Counted from the first letter of the stretch, positions 29,758-42,371 are shown. The stretch: 64,000 bases of DNA from Pseudomonadales bacterium (GCA_028281005.1 JANQKS010000063.1:39079-103078); one strand, 5' to 3'. Translations and numbers: made by a program. The notes: generated from the letters alone by a model not told the origin.

Positions 29758-32700
29758 GTTTGCCGAGTTACATTGCCTGAGCAACTACAGTTTCCTGCGG
29801 GGTGCCTCTCATCCCGAAGAATTGGTGCAGCGTGCGGCGGCATGTGGCTACCAAGCCATCGCTTTGACCGACGAATGCACCTACGCCGGCCTGGTCAAGG
29901 CCCATATGGCGGCCAAAGACTGCGGTATCAAACTGATTATTGGTGCAGAGTTTAATGTCAGCCTGCCGGCGGGTTTGCCGAGCGCCAAAATCATTCTGTT
30001 GGCAACCGATCGCAGCACTTATGGCCAGATCTCCGCCTTGATCACTAAGTTGCGGCGACGCTCTCCCAAAGGTGAGTATCACGCCGCCTTGGAGGATTTT
30101 CGTTGGGGTATGAACGGTTGTCTGGCACTGTGGGCCATGCCGCTGGGTGACACCAGCATACTCATGCAGGCCGGTCGCAAAATCAGCAGCATTTTCAAAC
30201 AACTGTGGATTGCCTTGGAACTGTTCCGCGACGGTCATGATCTTGACAAAACCGCCAACGCATTGACGTTGTCTATGCGTTTACAGCTGCCCATCGTCGC
30301 CAGTAATGATGTGCACACCCACCTGCCGGAGCGCCAACCTCTGCAAGACCTGATGACCGCCATTCGCCTCAAGACCACCGTTGGTGAACTCGGCCATCAA
30401 GCTTTTCCAAATGCGGAGCGCAGCTTGCGGCCGATCAGCGATCTGCAAACCCTGTACGCTCCGGAAATGCTGCAGGAATCTGTGCGCATTGCCGAACTGT
30501 GCGACTTTTCAATGGATGAATTACGTTATGAATACCCCCAGGATTTAGTCCCGCCCCACCTTACCCCGCGCACCTACCTGCATCAGCTAACCATGGCCGG
30601 GGCGGCGGAGCGTTGGCCCCGGGGTATTCCCGAACATACCTTGGAGCTCATCGAAAAAGAGCTGGCACTCATTGCTGAGCTCAACTACGAACATTACTTC
30701 TTAACCGTACAGGATGTTGTGCAGTTTGCGCGTAGCCAAGGTATTTTGTGCCAAGGCCGCGGCTCGGCGGCCAACTCTGCGGTCTGCTACTGCTTACATG
30801 TCACCGAAGTTGATCCTGACCGCATGCACTTGTTGTTTGAGCGTTTTGTGTCCAAAGAACGCAACGAACCACCGGACATCGATGTCGATTTTGAACATGA
30901 ACGGCGCGAAGAAGTCATCCAGTATATCTACAAACGTTATGGACGTGAGCGCGCAGCCCTGGCAGCCACCCTCATTTGCTATCGTCCACGTAGCGCTATC
31001 CGCGATGTCGGCAAAGCCTTGGGTTTAAGCCTAGATGTGGTGGATCTGCTGGCTAAATCCATGGCTTGGTGGGATAAGCAGGAAGAAATTCCGGCGCGTT
31101 TACGGGCCGCCGGGTTAGACCCAGACAGTCAAGTGGCGGAGCAATTTTTACACTTTGTTAGCAAGATCCTCGGTTTTCCAAGGCATCTGTCCCAGCACGT
31201 GGGTGGTTTTGTGATCTCGCGAGGCACCTTGGCGCAACTGGTACCCGTAGAAAACGCTGCTATGGAAGACCGCACCGTGATCCAATGGGACAAAGACGAT
31301 CTAGAAGCCTTGGGTTTGCTGAAAATTGATGTGTTGGCGCTGGGTATGCTGACCGCCATCCGCAAAGCTTTACAGGCTGTAAACGGCTACCGCGGTACTT
31401 GTCTTACCGTCGAGCAGATTCCGCCGGAAGATCTGGATACTTACGCCATGCTTCAACAAGGTGACAGCGTGGGTGTCTTCCAAGTGGAATCCCGCGCGCA
31501 GATGGCGATGTTGCCACGTTTGAAGCCACAGCATTTTTACGATCTGGTCATCGAAGTGGCGATTGTGCGCCCAGGCCCTATCCAGGGCGATATGGTGCAC
31601 CCCTATCTGCGTCGGCGTCAGGGTACTGAGCCGGTGCACTACCCCAGTGAAGGTGTGCGTGAGGTGTTGGAGCGCACTTTAGGGGTGCCAATTTTCCAAG
31701 AACAAGTGATTGAGTTAGCCATGGTGGCTGCGGGTTTCAGCGCCGGGGAAGCAGATCAGTTGCGCCGCGCCATGGCCGCGTGGAAAAAACGCGGCGGTTT
31801 GGAGGTGTTTGAGCAGAAACTCATAGACGGCATGTTAGAACGCGGGCACGACAAAGCGTTTGCTCAGCGGGTATTTCAACAAATCAAAGGGTTCGGAGAA
31901 TATGGATTCCCGGAATCTCACGCCGCCAGCTTTGCGCTATTGGTTTATGTTTCCACCTGGCTCAAGTGCCATGAGCCAGCTGCCTTTTATTGCGGTTTAT
32001 TGAACAGCTTACCCATGGGGTTTTACTCCCCTTCCCAACTCGTACAAGATGCCCAACGGCATGACATCAAAGTGCGCAATATTGATATCAACGTCAGCGC
32101 ATGGGCGCATACTCTGGAGCCATCTTCAGCGTCTACAGACCAACCTGCTTTGCGTTTGGGTTTAAGAATGGTCAAGGGCTTGAATGAGGCCGCGGCTGAC
32201 GCCATTGAGGCAGCGCGCGAACAACAGCCATTTAACAGCGTAGAAGATTTAGCCCTACGCGCCGGCTTGAACGATCAGAATATGCGCTTTCTGGCTCGCT
32301 CGGGGGCACTTAAGGCACTCAGTGGGCACCGCCATCAAGCCCATTGGAACGTTGCCGGTATACATCGTCCGCTGCCGCTTGAGCACTCGCGGCAATGGGA
32401 ATCTTCTTCAGCGATAGTCGCTGATGGCGAAACACCGGCCTACACTCATGCGTCGGGGCAGATGTTGACGCCGGGGCAGGCTGAACAAATGCCGGAGCCT
32501 TCGGCAAAGGAAGATCTGCTGGACGACTACCGTTACACAGGTCTGACCTTAGGCCCGCATCCCATGAGTTTGTTGCGCAAACAACAAGACCTCACAAACT
32601 ACCGCACAGCGGCTGACTTGGATGATTACCGGCAAGGGCAAATGATCCGCATCGCCGGCCTGGTGACTGGGCGTCAACGCCCCGGCACCGCCACTGGGGT

Positions 32701-32935
32701 GGTGTTTCTGACTTTGGAAGACGAAACCGGCAACATCAACGTGGTGGTGTGGTCGTCTGTGATGCGACGCTTCCGTGCTGCGTTGTTGCAGGGCCAATTG
32801 CTGAAAATAAAGGGTGTGGTGGAGCGTGAAAACGCGGTAATTCACGTGGTTGCCGGGCATGTGGAGGATGCCACGGACTTGCTCAGAGATATGGCAGAGG
32901 ATGCTCTACCGTTTAAATCCAGAGACTTTCATTAA
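29741..32935 (+). CDS. dnaE2: error-prone DNA polymerase DnaE2 (ImuC)
   Basis: A 1064-residue C-family polymerase that performs lesion bypass with ImuA/ImuB. Domains in order: PHP (ELHCLSNYSFLRGASHPEE), catalytic palm with the Asp triad in PPDIDVDFEHERREEV, fingers (GGFVISRGTL, QWDKDDLEALGLLKIDVLAL), helix-hairpin-helix and a C-terminal OB domain (GQMIRIAGLVTGRQRPG). It lacks the long C-terminal tau-binding part of DnaE1. ATG 29741 gives the family N-terminus and overlaps imuB. Confidence 0.95.
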   Translation: MATSAEFAELHCLSNYSFLRGASHPEELVQRAAACGYQAIALTDECTYAGLVKAHMAAKDCGIKLIIGAEFNVSLPAGLPSAKIILLATDRSTYGQISALITKLRRRSPKGEYHAALEDFRWGMNGCLALWAMPLGDTSILMQAGRKISSIFKQLWIALELFRDGHDLDKTANALTLSMRLQLPIVASNDVHTHLPERQPLQDLMTAIRLKTTVGELGHQAFPNAERSLRPISDLQTLYAPEMLQESVRIAELCDFSMDELRYEYPQDLVPPHLTPRTYLHQLTMAGAAERWPRGIPEHTLELIEKELALIAELNYEHYFLTVQDVVQFARSQGILCQGRGSAANSAVCYCLHVTEVDPDRMHLLFERFVSKERNEPPDIDVDFEHERREEVIQYIYKRYGRERAALAATLICYRPRSAIRDVGKALGLSLDVVDLLAKSMAWWDKQEEIPARLRAAGLDPDSQVAEQFLHFVSKILGFPRHLSQHVGGFVISRGTLAQLVPVENAAMEDRTVIQWDKDDLEALGLLKIDVLALGMLTAIRKALQAVNGYRGTCLTVEQIPPEDLDTYAMLQQGDSVGVFQVESRAQMAMLPRLKPQHFYDLVIEVAIVRPGPIQGDMVHPYLRRRQGTEPVHYPSEGVREVLERTLGVPIFQEQVIELAMVAAGFSAGEADQLRRAMAAWKKRGGLEVFEQKLIDGMLERGHDKAFAQRVFQQIKGFGEYGFPESHAASFALLVYVSTWLKCHEPAAFYCGLLNSLPMGFYSPSQLVQDAQRHDIKVRNIDINVSAWAHTLEPSSASTDQPALRLGLRMVKGLNEAAADAIEAAREQQPFNSVEDLALRAGLNDQNMRFLARSGALKALSGHRHQAHWNVAGIHRPLPLEHSRQWESSSAIVADGETPAYTHASGQMLTPGQAEQMPEPSAKEDLLDDYRYTGLTLGPHPMSLLRKQQDLTNYRTAADLDDYRQGQMIRIAGLVTGRQRPGTATGVVFLTLEDETGNINVVVWSSVMRRFRAALLQGQLLKIKGVVERENAVIHVVAGHVEDATDLLRDMAEDALPFKSRDFH

Positions 32936-32946
32936 CAAATAACGAC

Positions 32947-34074
32947 CTAGAGGTTTGCACGTTTGCTTTTGCTGGAACTTTCCGAAGTCGATTGAGACAT
33001 GGAGCGTACTTCGTGCAATAGATCCTCCACCATTACCCGTAAGAAGCTCAACTCCTCCCGTATTTGAGCTATTTCAGGTTTGATATTATGGCCCAATCCA
33101 TCCACCGCCCTTTCCAGCGCAGCTAGACGATTTTGTACGTTGGCTTTGTCGAACATAGTGCGAGCTACCGCTTCTAGCGGCGCCTCTGGGGTATCGAACA
33201 CCTCAGCTGCCCTTGGTTTTGATGAATCTTCTGTGGCGATATCTGACGGCTGCGCACCACCCCAGAATTCCGAGCCAATTTCATTAGAGACTGTGTCTAC
33301 AACTTTGGCATCTATGAGGTCAAGTTCTTCTAAATACGCGTATAGCAGAATGCGATCACAGACGTTATTAATGCGCCGAGGCACACCTTCACAGAACGCG
33401 AAAATTGCTGCATGGGCATCGTCGGTAAACTGCGGGCGTTGATGCCAGCCAGCCACACCCAACCGGTGTTCGATGTAGGTTTGGGTTTCTGCTTCGCTCA
33501 GCGGGTTTAAGTGATAGGTGGCAATGATACGTTGCCGCAGTTGCTCAAAGCCTTCCGACAACAAAGTGGTGCGGAATTCTTGCTGACCCAACAGGAAGAT
33601 CTGCACCAGCGGGCGCCCTTCTTGTTGGAAATTGGACAACATACGCAGTTCTTCCACCGACTCTGAAGGAAGGTTTTGCGCTTCATCGACAATCAGTAAA
33701 ATGCGCCGGCCCGATAGCGCCTGCTGGGTAAAGTTGTGTTCGAGATCGCGTAGCAAAGACGCTTTGCTGTGGTCTCGTACGGGCACGCCAAAATTGTGCG
33801 CGACCATTTGCAGAAGATCATCTTCTCTCAGATTTGAACTGACAATAGTTCCTACTGCCAGGTCATCATCGTGTAAATCCGCTAACAGGGCTTGTACCAA
33901 TGTGGTTTTGCCGGTGCCGACGTTCCCGGTGATAACAATAAAACCGTCACCTTGATTGAGGCCGTACTGGAGAAATGAGAGCGCACGTTTGTGCTCAACA
34001 CTGGGGAAGAAAAATGCTGCGTCGGGTGACAGCTGGAAAGGCTTGCGGGTCAGCCCAAAATGCTCTTCGTACAT
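32947..34074 (-). CDS. XrtA/PEP-CTERM-associated ExeA-like ATPase
   Basis: A 375-residue AAA ATPase of the group found with XrtA exosortase polysaccharide clusters, related to ExeA/GspA. It begins MYEEHFGLTRKPFQLSPDAA; Walker A is ITGNVGTGKTTLVQALL, Walker B is ILLIVDEAQNLP and sensor/C-terminal segments include GVPRRINNVCDRILLYAY. A C-terminal coiled coil of about 70 residues follows (NRLAALERAVDGLG). ATG 34074 lies two bases after the kinase stop, so the two genes are coupled. The role is presumed to be in polysaccharide or secretion assembly. Confidence 0.87.
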   Translation of the reverse strand: MYEEHFGLTRKPFQLSPDAAFFFPSVEHKRALSFLQYGLNQGDGFIVITGNVGTGKTTLVQALLADLHDDDLAVGTIVSSNLREDDLLQMVAHNFGVPVRDHSKASLLRDLEHNFTQQALSGRRILLIVDEAQNLPSESVEELRMLSNFQQEGRPLVQIFLLGQQEFRTTLLSEGFEQLRQRIIATYHLNPLSEAETQTYIEHRLGVAGWHQRPQFTDDAHAAIFAFCEGVPRRINNVCDRILLYAYLEELDLIDAKVVDTVSNEIGSEFWGGAQPSDIATEDSSKPRAAEVFDTPEAPLEAVARTMFDKANVQNRLAALERAVDGLGHNIKPEIAQIREELSFLRVMVEDLLHEVRSMSQSTSESSSKSKRANL

Positions 34075-34076
34075 AG

Positions 34077-35126
34077 TTAATCGTCCTTGTCGGTTTGGCC
34101 GTATCCATAGCCGTATCCGTAGCCGTACCCCGCCCCGGCCGAACTGCTGGCTTTGTTCAGCAGCATACTCACCATTTGACACCCCTCTAATTGGCCAGCA
34201 GCCTGTTCCACCGCTGACTGGGGTGTTTTGTTTGCCTCCACTACCATGACCACTTGACCCATGCGCCGCGCCAGTACCGCTGCTTCGGTGGTGGCAATCA
34301 GCGGTGGTCCATCGACCACAATCACTCGGTCCTGATCGAAGCTTGCCAAGCCCGCCAGCAAGGTCTCCATCAAACTACTTGCATATAATTCGTCTAAGTT
34401 ATCCACTACTTTGCCGCAAGGCATTACTGACAAACGTTCGACATTACTGTCGATGATGGCTTTTTCCCCATAGGCTTGACCGGCGGTGAGCAGGTCAAGC
34501 AGGCCATATTCTTCATAGATCCCCATCCAGCGACTAAGGTCGCCTTTGGCAGCATCGCCGTCGACCAGCAAAACCCGCTTGTCGAGTTCCGCGGCCAAAC
34601 TCAGCGCCAGGTTCAGCGATACAAAGGTTTTACCCTCCCCTGGTAACGCGCTGGTGATAAAGATCACGTTGGTCGGCAGCGGTAAATCAGCGGCTAATTT
34701 GGGTTGTGTGTTAAGCAGCAAGGGTCGCTTGATGCGCCGAAACTCTTGAGCTTGCTGGGGATTATTGTGTCCTGGTACCAAAAAGCCGTTTTCTGCCAGC
34801 CATTCGAAGTCTAGCTCACAGGTTTGATGCAGCGCCGCCGAAGGCTGCCGCGGCGTGTTTTGTTGTTCTTGCTTAGCGACATTGTCGCTCTTTTCGTCGC
34901 TCTTTTCGTCTGTGCGCTTATCCCCAACTGCTTTATCAACTGTTTCGAGTACGGTTTTGTCAATTTTCTCAAAAGATTCAGGGGCGGTGAGCGGGTCCGT
35001 TGGAGTGGGTTCCATGGACGCCGGTTCAACCGCCACGGACTCCACGGCCGGCAGTTGCGTTACAGCTTTAGCTTTAGCTTTATCTTTCGCAACCAGGCGC
35101 GCGGCTGCCTTCTCAATTGTGCTCAT
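34077..35126 (-). CDS. XrtA/PEP-CTERM-associated tyrosine autokinase
   Basis: A cytoplasmic bacterial tyrosine (BY) kinase of 349 residues. It begins MSTIEKAAARLVAKDKAKAK, then has a low-complexity Pro/Thr/Asp linker to about residue 100, followed by the FRRIKRPLLLN region, Walker A (TSALPGEGKTFVSLNLALSL), Walker A' (RVLLVDGDAAKGDLSRW) and Walker B (RVIVVDGPPLIATTEAAVL). The C-terminus is a tyrosine cluster of alternating Tyr/Gly before QTDKDD, the usual autophosphorylation site. It likely controls chain length or export of the exopolysaccharide. It lies directly upstream of the ATPase gene. Confidence 0.9.
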   Translation of the reverse strand: MSTIEKAAARLVAKDKAKAKAVTQLPAVESVAVEPASMEPTPTDPLTAPESFEKIDKTVLETVDKAVGDKRTDEKSDEKSDNVAKQEQQNTPRQPSAALHQTCELDFEWLAENGFLVPGHNNPQQAQEFRRIKRPLLLNTQPKLAADLPLPTNVIFITSALPGEGKTFVSLNLALSLAAELDKRVLLVDGDAAKGDLSRWMGIYEEYGLLDLLTAGQAYGEKAIIDSNVERLSVMPCGKVVDNLDELYASSLMETLLAGLASFDQDRVIVVDGPPLIATTEAAVLARRMGQVVMVVEANKTPQSAVEQAAGQLEGCQMVSMLLNKASSSAGAGYGYGYGYGYGQTDKDD

Positions 35127-35318
35127 TGAATCCCTGGGTGAATCCTTAGCAGGCATGTGGAGAGTCTGTGTGCGTCATTGTACGGTGGGCGCCCTGGGGT
35201 TTCTGTAATTTCATGTAAGTTTTCGGACCTATTTCCCACATTGACTCACAAGCTACCACATGAAAATGGGCGACATAAGGCATAATGGCGGCCCTGAAGA
35301 ACAACTTAGGATGGTCTG

Positions 35319-36599
35319 TTGACGCATCAACTCAGTGAGGCTCGCGTCGCCGTCATTGGCTTAGGTTATGTTGGCTTGCCATTGGCCATTGAGCTTGGCA
35401 CCAAGTACCCGACTTTAGGTTTTGATATCAGTAATGCGCGTATTGATGAACTTAACCAACACCAAGACTCTACGCTTGAAGTGGACGCCGAAGACTTTTG
35501 TCGCGCGCGGCAACTGAAATTCTCGGCATCAACCAAAGATTTGGCGGACTTTAACACCTACATCGTGACTGTCCCCACGCCGATAGACGCCAACAAACAG
35601 CCCAACTGCGGACCTCTCATTGCCGCCAGTCGCACCATCGGTGAAGTCATCAAATCTGGCGATGTGGTGATCTACGAATCCACTGTCTATCCCGGGGCCA
35701 CAGAAGAGGTCTGCATCCCAGAAATCGAACGCGTCTCAGGCCTTACCTTCAACCAGGATTTTTTTGCTGGATATAGCCCTGAACGCATTAATCCCGGTGA
35801 CAAAGAACACCGCCTACCCAGCATCGTCAAAGTCACGTCAGGCTCTACCCCGGAGGTCGCAAATTACGTTAATGATCTGTATGCCAGCATTATTACCGCG
35901 GGCACCCACCGTGCGTCCAGCATTCGCGTCGCTGAAGCCGCAAAGGTCATAGAAAATACCCAACGCGACCTGAATATCGCGTTGGTGAATGAGTTGGCTA
36001 TGATTTTTGACCGTCTTGGCATAGATACCGAAGAAGTACTGCAGGCGGCGGGGACCAAGTGGAATTTTCTACCGTTCCGGCCGGGACTGGTTGGCGGACA
36101 CTGTATAGGGGTTGACCCTTATTATTTAACCCACAAGGCGCAGGCCACCGGCTACCATCCCGAGGTGATCTTGGCGGGCCGTCGCATTAACGACCAGATG
36201 GGTGAGCACATTGCCGGCCGCGTCATAAAACTCATGGCGCAACAGTCCATCAGTGCGGTCGGCGCCAAAGTGCTGGTGCTTGGCCTGGCGTTCAAAGAAA
36301 ACTGTCCAGACATACGTAACACCAAGGTAGTGGATGTGATTGCAGCACTCGAGGACTACCACGTGGATGTAGATGTTTACGATCCGTGGGTCGATCCAGA
36401 AGAAGCTTTACATGAGTACGGGGTAACGATGCAGCAGGATCTACAGGAAGACACATATGACGCCGTGATTCTCGCAGTTGCGCATAAAGAGTTTCGCGAT
36501 ATGGGCCTGACAGGTGTGGCGAAATTTGCGCGTGATCCGCACGTAGTGTTTGACGTTAAACATGTATTTCCGGCTGAGCAGGTGCAGGGCCGCCTGTAG
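35319..36599 (+). CDS. tviB: nucleotide-sugar dehydrogenase, TviB/WbpA-like
   Basis: A 426-residue NAD-dependent four-electron dehydrogenase similar to TviB, which oxidises UDP-N-acetyl-glucosamine/galactosamine to the uronic acid. Patterns: [68 protein letters not shown] and the catalytic Cys in [19 protein letters not shown], then [20 protein letters not shown]. The start is TTG. It overlaps the next gene by one base, forming a short sugar-nucleotide operon. TviB is the closest named family by eye; the exact substrate is unproven. Confidence 0.8.
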   Translation: MTHQLSEARVAVIGLGYVGLPLAIELGTKYPTLGFDISNARIDELNQHQDSTLEVDAEDFCRARQLKFSASTKDLADFNTYIVTVPTPIDANKQPNCGPLIAASRTIGEVIKSGDVVIYESTVYPGATEEVCIPEIERVSGLTFNQDFFAGYSPERINPGDKEHRLPSIVKVTSGSTPEVANYVNDLYASIITAGTHRASSIRVAEAAKVIENTQRDLNIALVNELAMIFDRLGIDTEEVLQAAGTKWNFLPFRPGLVGGHCIGVDPYYLTHKAQATGYHPEVILAGRRINDQMGEHIAGRVIKLMAQQSISAVGAKVLVLGLAFKENCPDIRNTKVVDVIAALEDYHVDVDVYDPWVDPEEALHEYGVTMQQDLQEDTYDAVILAVAHKEFRDMGLTGVAKFARDPHVVFDVKHVFPAEQVQGRL

Positions 36600-37630
36600 T
36601 GAAAGTCCTCATCACTGGCGCTGCGGGTTTTATCGGCTCTACCACGGCGCATGCGCTGCTAGACCGTGGCGACGTTGTGGTCGGTATCGATAATCTCAAT
36701 GACTACTACGACGTCACCCTGAAACAAGCCCGACTAGACCGGTTGCTGACGCGGGAAAATTTCGAGTTTCATAAGGTAGACATAGCAGACGCGCAAAGCT
36801 TTACCGATGCCTATGCCTCAAGCGCACCGGACCGAATCATACATTTAGCGGCCCAAGCCGGTGTGCGTTATTCCTTGGAGAACCCACAAGCGTACGTTGA
36901 CGCCAATGTCACAGGGTTCTTGAATGTCCTGGAAGCAGCCCGCCATCACGGTACGGATCATCTGGTATATGCGTCCACTTCATCCGTCTATGGCGCACAT
37001 GAAAACATGCCGTTTTCAGTGCACGATGGTGTTGACCACCCAGTCTCTCTGTATGCGGCAACAAAAAAGTCCAACGAACTCATGGCCCACACCTACGCCC
37101 ATTTGTTTCAGATTCCCTGTACCGGTTTGCGTTTTTTTACCGTTTACGGACCTTGGGGCCGACCGGACATGGCCTTGTTTCTGTTCACCCGCAAAATCCT
37201 CGCCGGGGAACCGATAGACGTCTTTAATCACGGTCATCACACCCGAGATTTCACCTATGTCGACGACATAGTCGAGGGCATCGTGCGAGCTTGCGACAAG
37301 ATCGCAACAGCAGACCCCGCGTGGGACCCAAAAACACCGGATCCGGCCACTTCAGCTGCGCCTTACCGACTTTACAACATCGGTAGCAATAACCCGGTCA
37401 ATTTATCCCGCTATATTGAAGTGTTAGAGGAGACGCTGGGTATCGAAGCGCAAAAAAATCTCCTGCCTTTGCAGCCAGGTGATGTGCCCGATACTTTCGC
37501 TAATGTAGACGACTTAATCCGAGACGTGGGTTATCGCCCAGAAACGCCTATTGAATTTGGCATCGCCGAATTTGTTAAGTGGTATAAAACTTACTACGAA
37601 GTCGAAGATGTGGCGCACAATTTGACCTAA
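36599..37630 (+). CDS. UDP-glucuronate 4-epimerase-like NAD-dependent epimerase
   Basis: A 343-residue extended SDR. The cofactor site is [39 protein letters not shown] is typical of UDP-glucuronate 4-epimerases. Catalytic Ser and the YxxxK motif are present ([19 protein letters not shown]), with [20 protein letters not shown] following. It starts at GTG 36599, overlapping the TAG of the dehydrogenase. Its product, UDP-galacturonate or an N-acetylated analogue, would be an exopolysaccharide precursor. Confidence 0.87.
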   Translation: MKVLITGAAGFIGSTTAHALLDRGDVVVGIDNLNDYYDVTLKQARLDRLLTRENFEFHKVDIADAQSFTDAYASSAPDRIIHLAAQAGVRYSLENPQAYVDANVTGFLNVLEAARHHGTDHLVYASTSSVYGAHENMPFSVHDGVDHPVSLYAATKKSNELMAHTYAHLFQIPCTGLRFFTVYGPWGRPDMALFLFTRKILAGEPIDVFNHGHHTRDFTYVDDIVEGIVRACDKIATADPAWDPKTPDPATSAAPYRLYNIGSNNPVNLSRYIEVLEETLGIEAQKNLLPLQPGDVPDTFANVDDLIRDVGYRPETPIEFGIAEFVKWYKTYYEVEDVAHNLT

Positions 37631-37651
37631 CCTTTCGATAAGCCTCTGCTC

Positions 37652-39684
37652 ATGAATCTAGTGGCCACGATCAGCGTTTTTCTCGGTGTAATCACCTATG
37701 CCGCTCTATTTATATTTTGCTTAGTTAATTGGATTCGTAAGGTCACCGGCCGCGCCTTGATGTTGGCGACCACGGTGACGCTCATTTGGCTTGTTACTCC
37801 CTTCGTTGGTGCCGGCGCATTCTTTCCTATCTTTGAAGCAGCTACGGTAGCCTGCTGGATAGTTCTGCTCATCCGCGCGCTAGGCGTAGACCTCAACGAT
37901 TCGCAAAACGGCACTCTCAAACCTGTTCGATGGGCCTTCGTTGTCGCTCTCGGTCTGGCCGGCGCCACGGTACTCATGCATGGCATGGCCATGCTAGGCT
38001 GGTTCGACACAACCACTCTACCAGCGCACCTGGCCATGGTGGTGGTTAACGTTTTGGGCTTAGTGTTGGTGGAACAACTGGCACAAAACTCTGTCTCTGA
38101 TTATCGCTGGCGCGTGCGCTACCTAAACATTGGCTTAGGGATGATGTTTGCCTTTGGCCTGGTCCACCATGCCTTGAGCATACTGTTTGATGGTCCTGTG
38201 CTGTTTGTTGCCGTTTTACAGCCTGTAGTGATGGCGCTCATGGCACCGTTTATTGTCATCGCCAGCCTACGTAACCGTACCAATCAACTACGCTTTAGTT
38301 TGTCTCGGCACTTTGTGTTTCGCACGGGTGTTTTAGTCAGCAGTGGGGTCTTCCTGTTGCTGCTGGGGCTCTTTGGCTATCTAGCGCAGATTTTTGCGGG
38401 TGAATTGGGCATCACCGTGGCGGTGTTCCTGGGTATTGTCGTCCTGGTTTTTTGTTTGGTGGTGGTTGGCTCATCCCGTTTTCGCAGTCAGTTGCGGGTG
38501 GTGACCGCCAAAACATTCTTCGAATACCGTTATGACTATCGTGACGAATGGATGAAGGTGACCGCACAACTCACTGAGCCGGATGCCGATTTTGATCTAC
38601 CGCAGCAATCGCAAAGAGCCCTGCTGTCCATTCTTCATGCCAAAAAATCTGCCTTGTGGATGCTAGACAACGACGGACGATTTCTCCCGCTCTCGGACGT
38701 TGAGGCACCGCAGTGGTTACAGCCACTACCGCCAGAATTGGCCGACGCGATCAAGACGTTTTATACGCACTACGATTGGGTGCTGGACTTTGCAGACATG
38801 CCTGAAGCTGCAGCTGAGATTGATCAGCGTCTTAAGACCTTCGATGCCACTCAGGAAGCAAACTACTTGGTTCCGCTGTTTGTTGAGGAGCGCTTGTTTG
38901 GCGTCTGTTTGATTGGCCCTCCAGAGATACCGTTGCGCTTATCCTGGGAGGACTACGACATCCTAAAGCTCATTTCGAAACAAGGCGCAGGCTTCCTCGC
39001 CTTGCAAGCGGCCAACCGTAGTTTGGTCGAAAGTGAACAATTGTCGGCCGTTAACCAAATGAGCGCGTTTTTATTGCATGACATTAAAACCATTGCGGCA
39101 CAGTTGTCGCTGATGCTGCAAAACGCCCCCAAACACAGGGATAACCCCGCATTTATCGACGACATGTTGAACACCGCGCAAAATAGTGTGCAGCGGATGG
39201 AGCGCATCATCGCCGGATTGAGGCAACCGCAACACACGCCGGAATCAAACATCGCTCGACTGGATCTGGTGCCTTGGATACAGCAGCGGCAAGCACGCGT
39301 CGCATCCTTGGGCCGCCCCCTCAACTACGACGTTGGCAACGACCCGCTGCTTGTCAGTGTTGATGTAGAAGCTTTGGACACCGCGGTGACACACTTAGAG
39401 CAAAACGCGCTGGAGGCGATCAACGGTGAAGGCCAAGTCACTGTGAAACTAAGCTGCGATCAAAACTGGGGTGTTATTCAAGTTATCGACGACGGCCCGG
39501 GTATGGACGAAGCTTTCATCCGCAATGAACTGTTTACCCCGTTTCGTTCCACCAAGGGATTGACCGGTATGGGGATTGGGGCTTACCAGGCGCGGGACAA
39601 GATTCGTCAATGCGGTGGTGATTTACATGTCGAGAGTAAAGTGGGGGTAGGTTCCACGTTCACAATCAAGTTACCCTTAGCCTT

Positions 39685-39688
<4 letters not shown>
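37652..39688 (+). CDS. prsK: XrtA/PEP-CTERM system histidine kinase
   Basis: A 678-residue membrane sensor kinase. About eight hydrophobic helices fill residues 1-290 (first VATISVFLGVITYAALFIF), followed by a GAF-like domain (about 300-450) and the kinase core. The phosphoacceptor region is FLLHDIKTIAAQLSLMLQ and the ATP-binding part has IDDGPGMDEAFI, FTPFRSTKGLTGMGIGAYQA and VGVGSTFTIKLPL. PrsK with PrsR controls exosortase-linked polysaccharide and PEP-CTERM genes. It overlaps prsR by 4 bases (ATGA). Confidence 0.9.
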
Positions 39689-41046
<1,358 letters not shown>

Positions 41047-41067
41047 CCCCTCGAAATTCCTTTAGAT

Positions 41068-42099
41068 ATGAAAGGCAACTCCCAGAAAACCATATTGGTC
41101 ACCGGCGGCGCCGGTTATATCGGTTCACATATGTGCGTGGAACTGCTCCAAACTGGCCATCAGGTTGTGGTGCTGGATGATCTTTCAAATTCAAACCCAA
41201 AAAGCCTTCAAGCCGTCGAACGTATTACTCAAAAGACGCTGACTTTCGTTGAAGGTGACATCCGAGATACTCGAATACTGACAAACTTATTTGAGACACA
41301 CAACTTCAGTGCGGTGTTACATTTTGCTGGGTTAAAAGCAGTAGGCGAATCAGTAGAGCACCCTGTCCAGTACTACGACGTCAACGTCAATGGCACGCTA
41401 AAGTTAGTTGACGCAATGGCAGCTGCAGCTTGCAAAACTTTGGTGTTTTCCAGCTCTGCAACCGTGTACGGCATCCCCGAACAGATGCCGATATCGGAAT
41501 GTTCGCCAACCGCTGCAATTAACCCGTACGGGCGATCAAAGCTGATGGTTGAAGAAGTTCTGCGGGACTTGTACGCCTCGGATCCGACGTGGCGGATCTC
41601 CTTGTTGCGCTACTTTAATCCGGTTGGCGCCCATGCCTCTGGCGAAATCGGCGAAGACCCCCACGACGTCCCTAACAACCTTATGCCCTTCATTAGTCAG
41701 GTGGCGGTTGGTCGAAGGGATCAGTTAAATGTGTTTGGTGACGATTACGGCACACCTGACGGTACAGGGGTGCGTGACTACATCCACGTGGTGGATTTAG
41801 CGAAAGGTCACTTGAAGGCGCTGCAGCACTTGGCTGATACACCTAAGCTCGCCATACACAATCTAGGTACGGGGAATGGCTATTCGGTCATGGATGCCAT
41901 CAATGCATTCGAGCGAGCCAGCGGTCGCAAGATTCCCTACCAAGTTGTTGAACGGCGTGCAGGTGATGCAGCGACTTCCTACGCGGATCCGCGCAAAGCA
42001 AACCAAGAACTAGGGTGGCAGGCAGAATACGACCTAGAACGCATGTGTGCAGACGCATGGCGGTGGCAGTCGAACTACCCAAACGGTTTTCGCGACTAA
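41068..42099 (+). CDS. galE: UDP-glucose 4-epimerase
   Basis: A 343-residue SDR epimerase interconverting UDP-glucose and UDP-galactose. NAD motif VTGGAGYIGSHMCVELL, then LDDLSNSNPKSLQAVERI, FAGLKAVGESVEHPVQYYDV, SSSATVYG, YGRSKLMVEEVL (Tyr-x-x-x-Lys) and RYFNPVGAHASGEIGEDPHD. It lies 22 bp after prsR and closes the polysaccharide block, ending 58 bp before tRNA-Ser. Confidence 0.95.
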   Translation: MKGNSQKTILVTGGAGYIGSHMCVELLQTGHQVVVLDDLSNSNPKSLQAVERITQKTLTFVEGDIRDTRILTNLFETHNFSAVLHFAGLKAVGESVEHPVQYYDVNVNGTLKLVDAMAAAACKTLVFSSSATVYGIPEQMPISECSPTAAINPYGRSKLMVEEVLRDLYASDPTWRISLLRYFNPVGAHASGEIGEDPHDVPNNLMPFISQVAVGRRDQLNVFGDDYGTPDGTGVRDYIHVVDLAKGHLKALQHLADTPKLAIHNLGTGNGYSVMDAINAFERASGRKIPYQVVERRAGDAATSYADPRKANQELGWQAEYDLERMCADAWRWQSNYPNGFRD

Positions 42100-42157
42100 C
42101 TGTACGCTACCCCCGCTTGAGAAAACCGCTCGAACTCGGCATCATGCGCCCTCCTTC

Positions 42158-42245
42158 GGAGGGGTGGCTGAGCGGTCGAAAGCACTGGTCTTGAAAACCA
42201 GCGAGGGTAACACCTCCCAGGGTTCGAATCCCTGCCCCTCCGCCA
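42158..42245 (+). tRNA. tRNA-Ser(UGA)
   Basis: An 88-base class II tRNA including an encoded CCA. The acceptor stem GGAGGGG pairs with CCCCTCC. The anticodon stem CTGGT/ACCAG encloses the loop CTTGAAA with anticodon TGA at 42192-42194. A long variable arm (GCGAGGGTAACACCTCC region) and the T-arm GGGTTCGAATCCC complete it. Its 3' end borders the genomic island, so it is the likely integration site. Confidence 0.95.
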
Positions 42246-42371
42246 AAACACCCTTTTCACTGCACACCATACCGCGTCACCGTTTCCCATAAATACCAAT
42301 TAAAACATTGGGTTAGAGAGAAATTATTGACTCTCACCTTTGCATGGTAGATCATTGTTTTTCGTTCCAAC

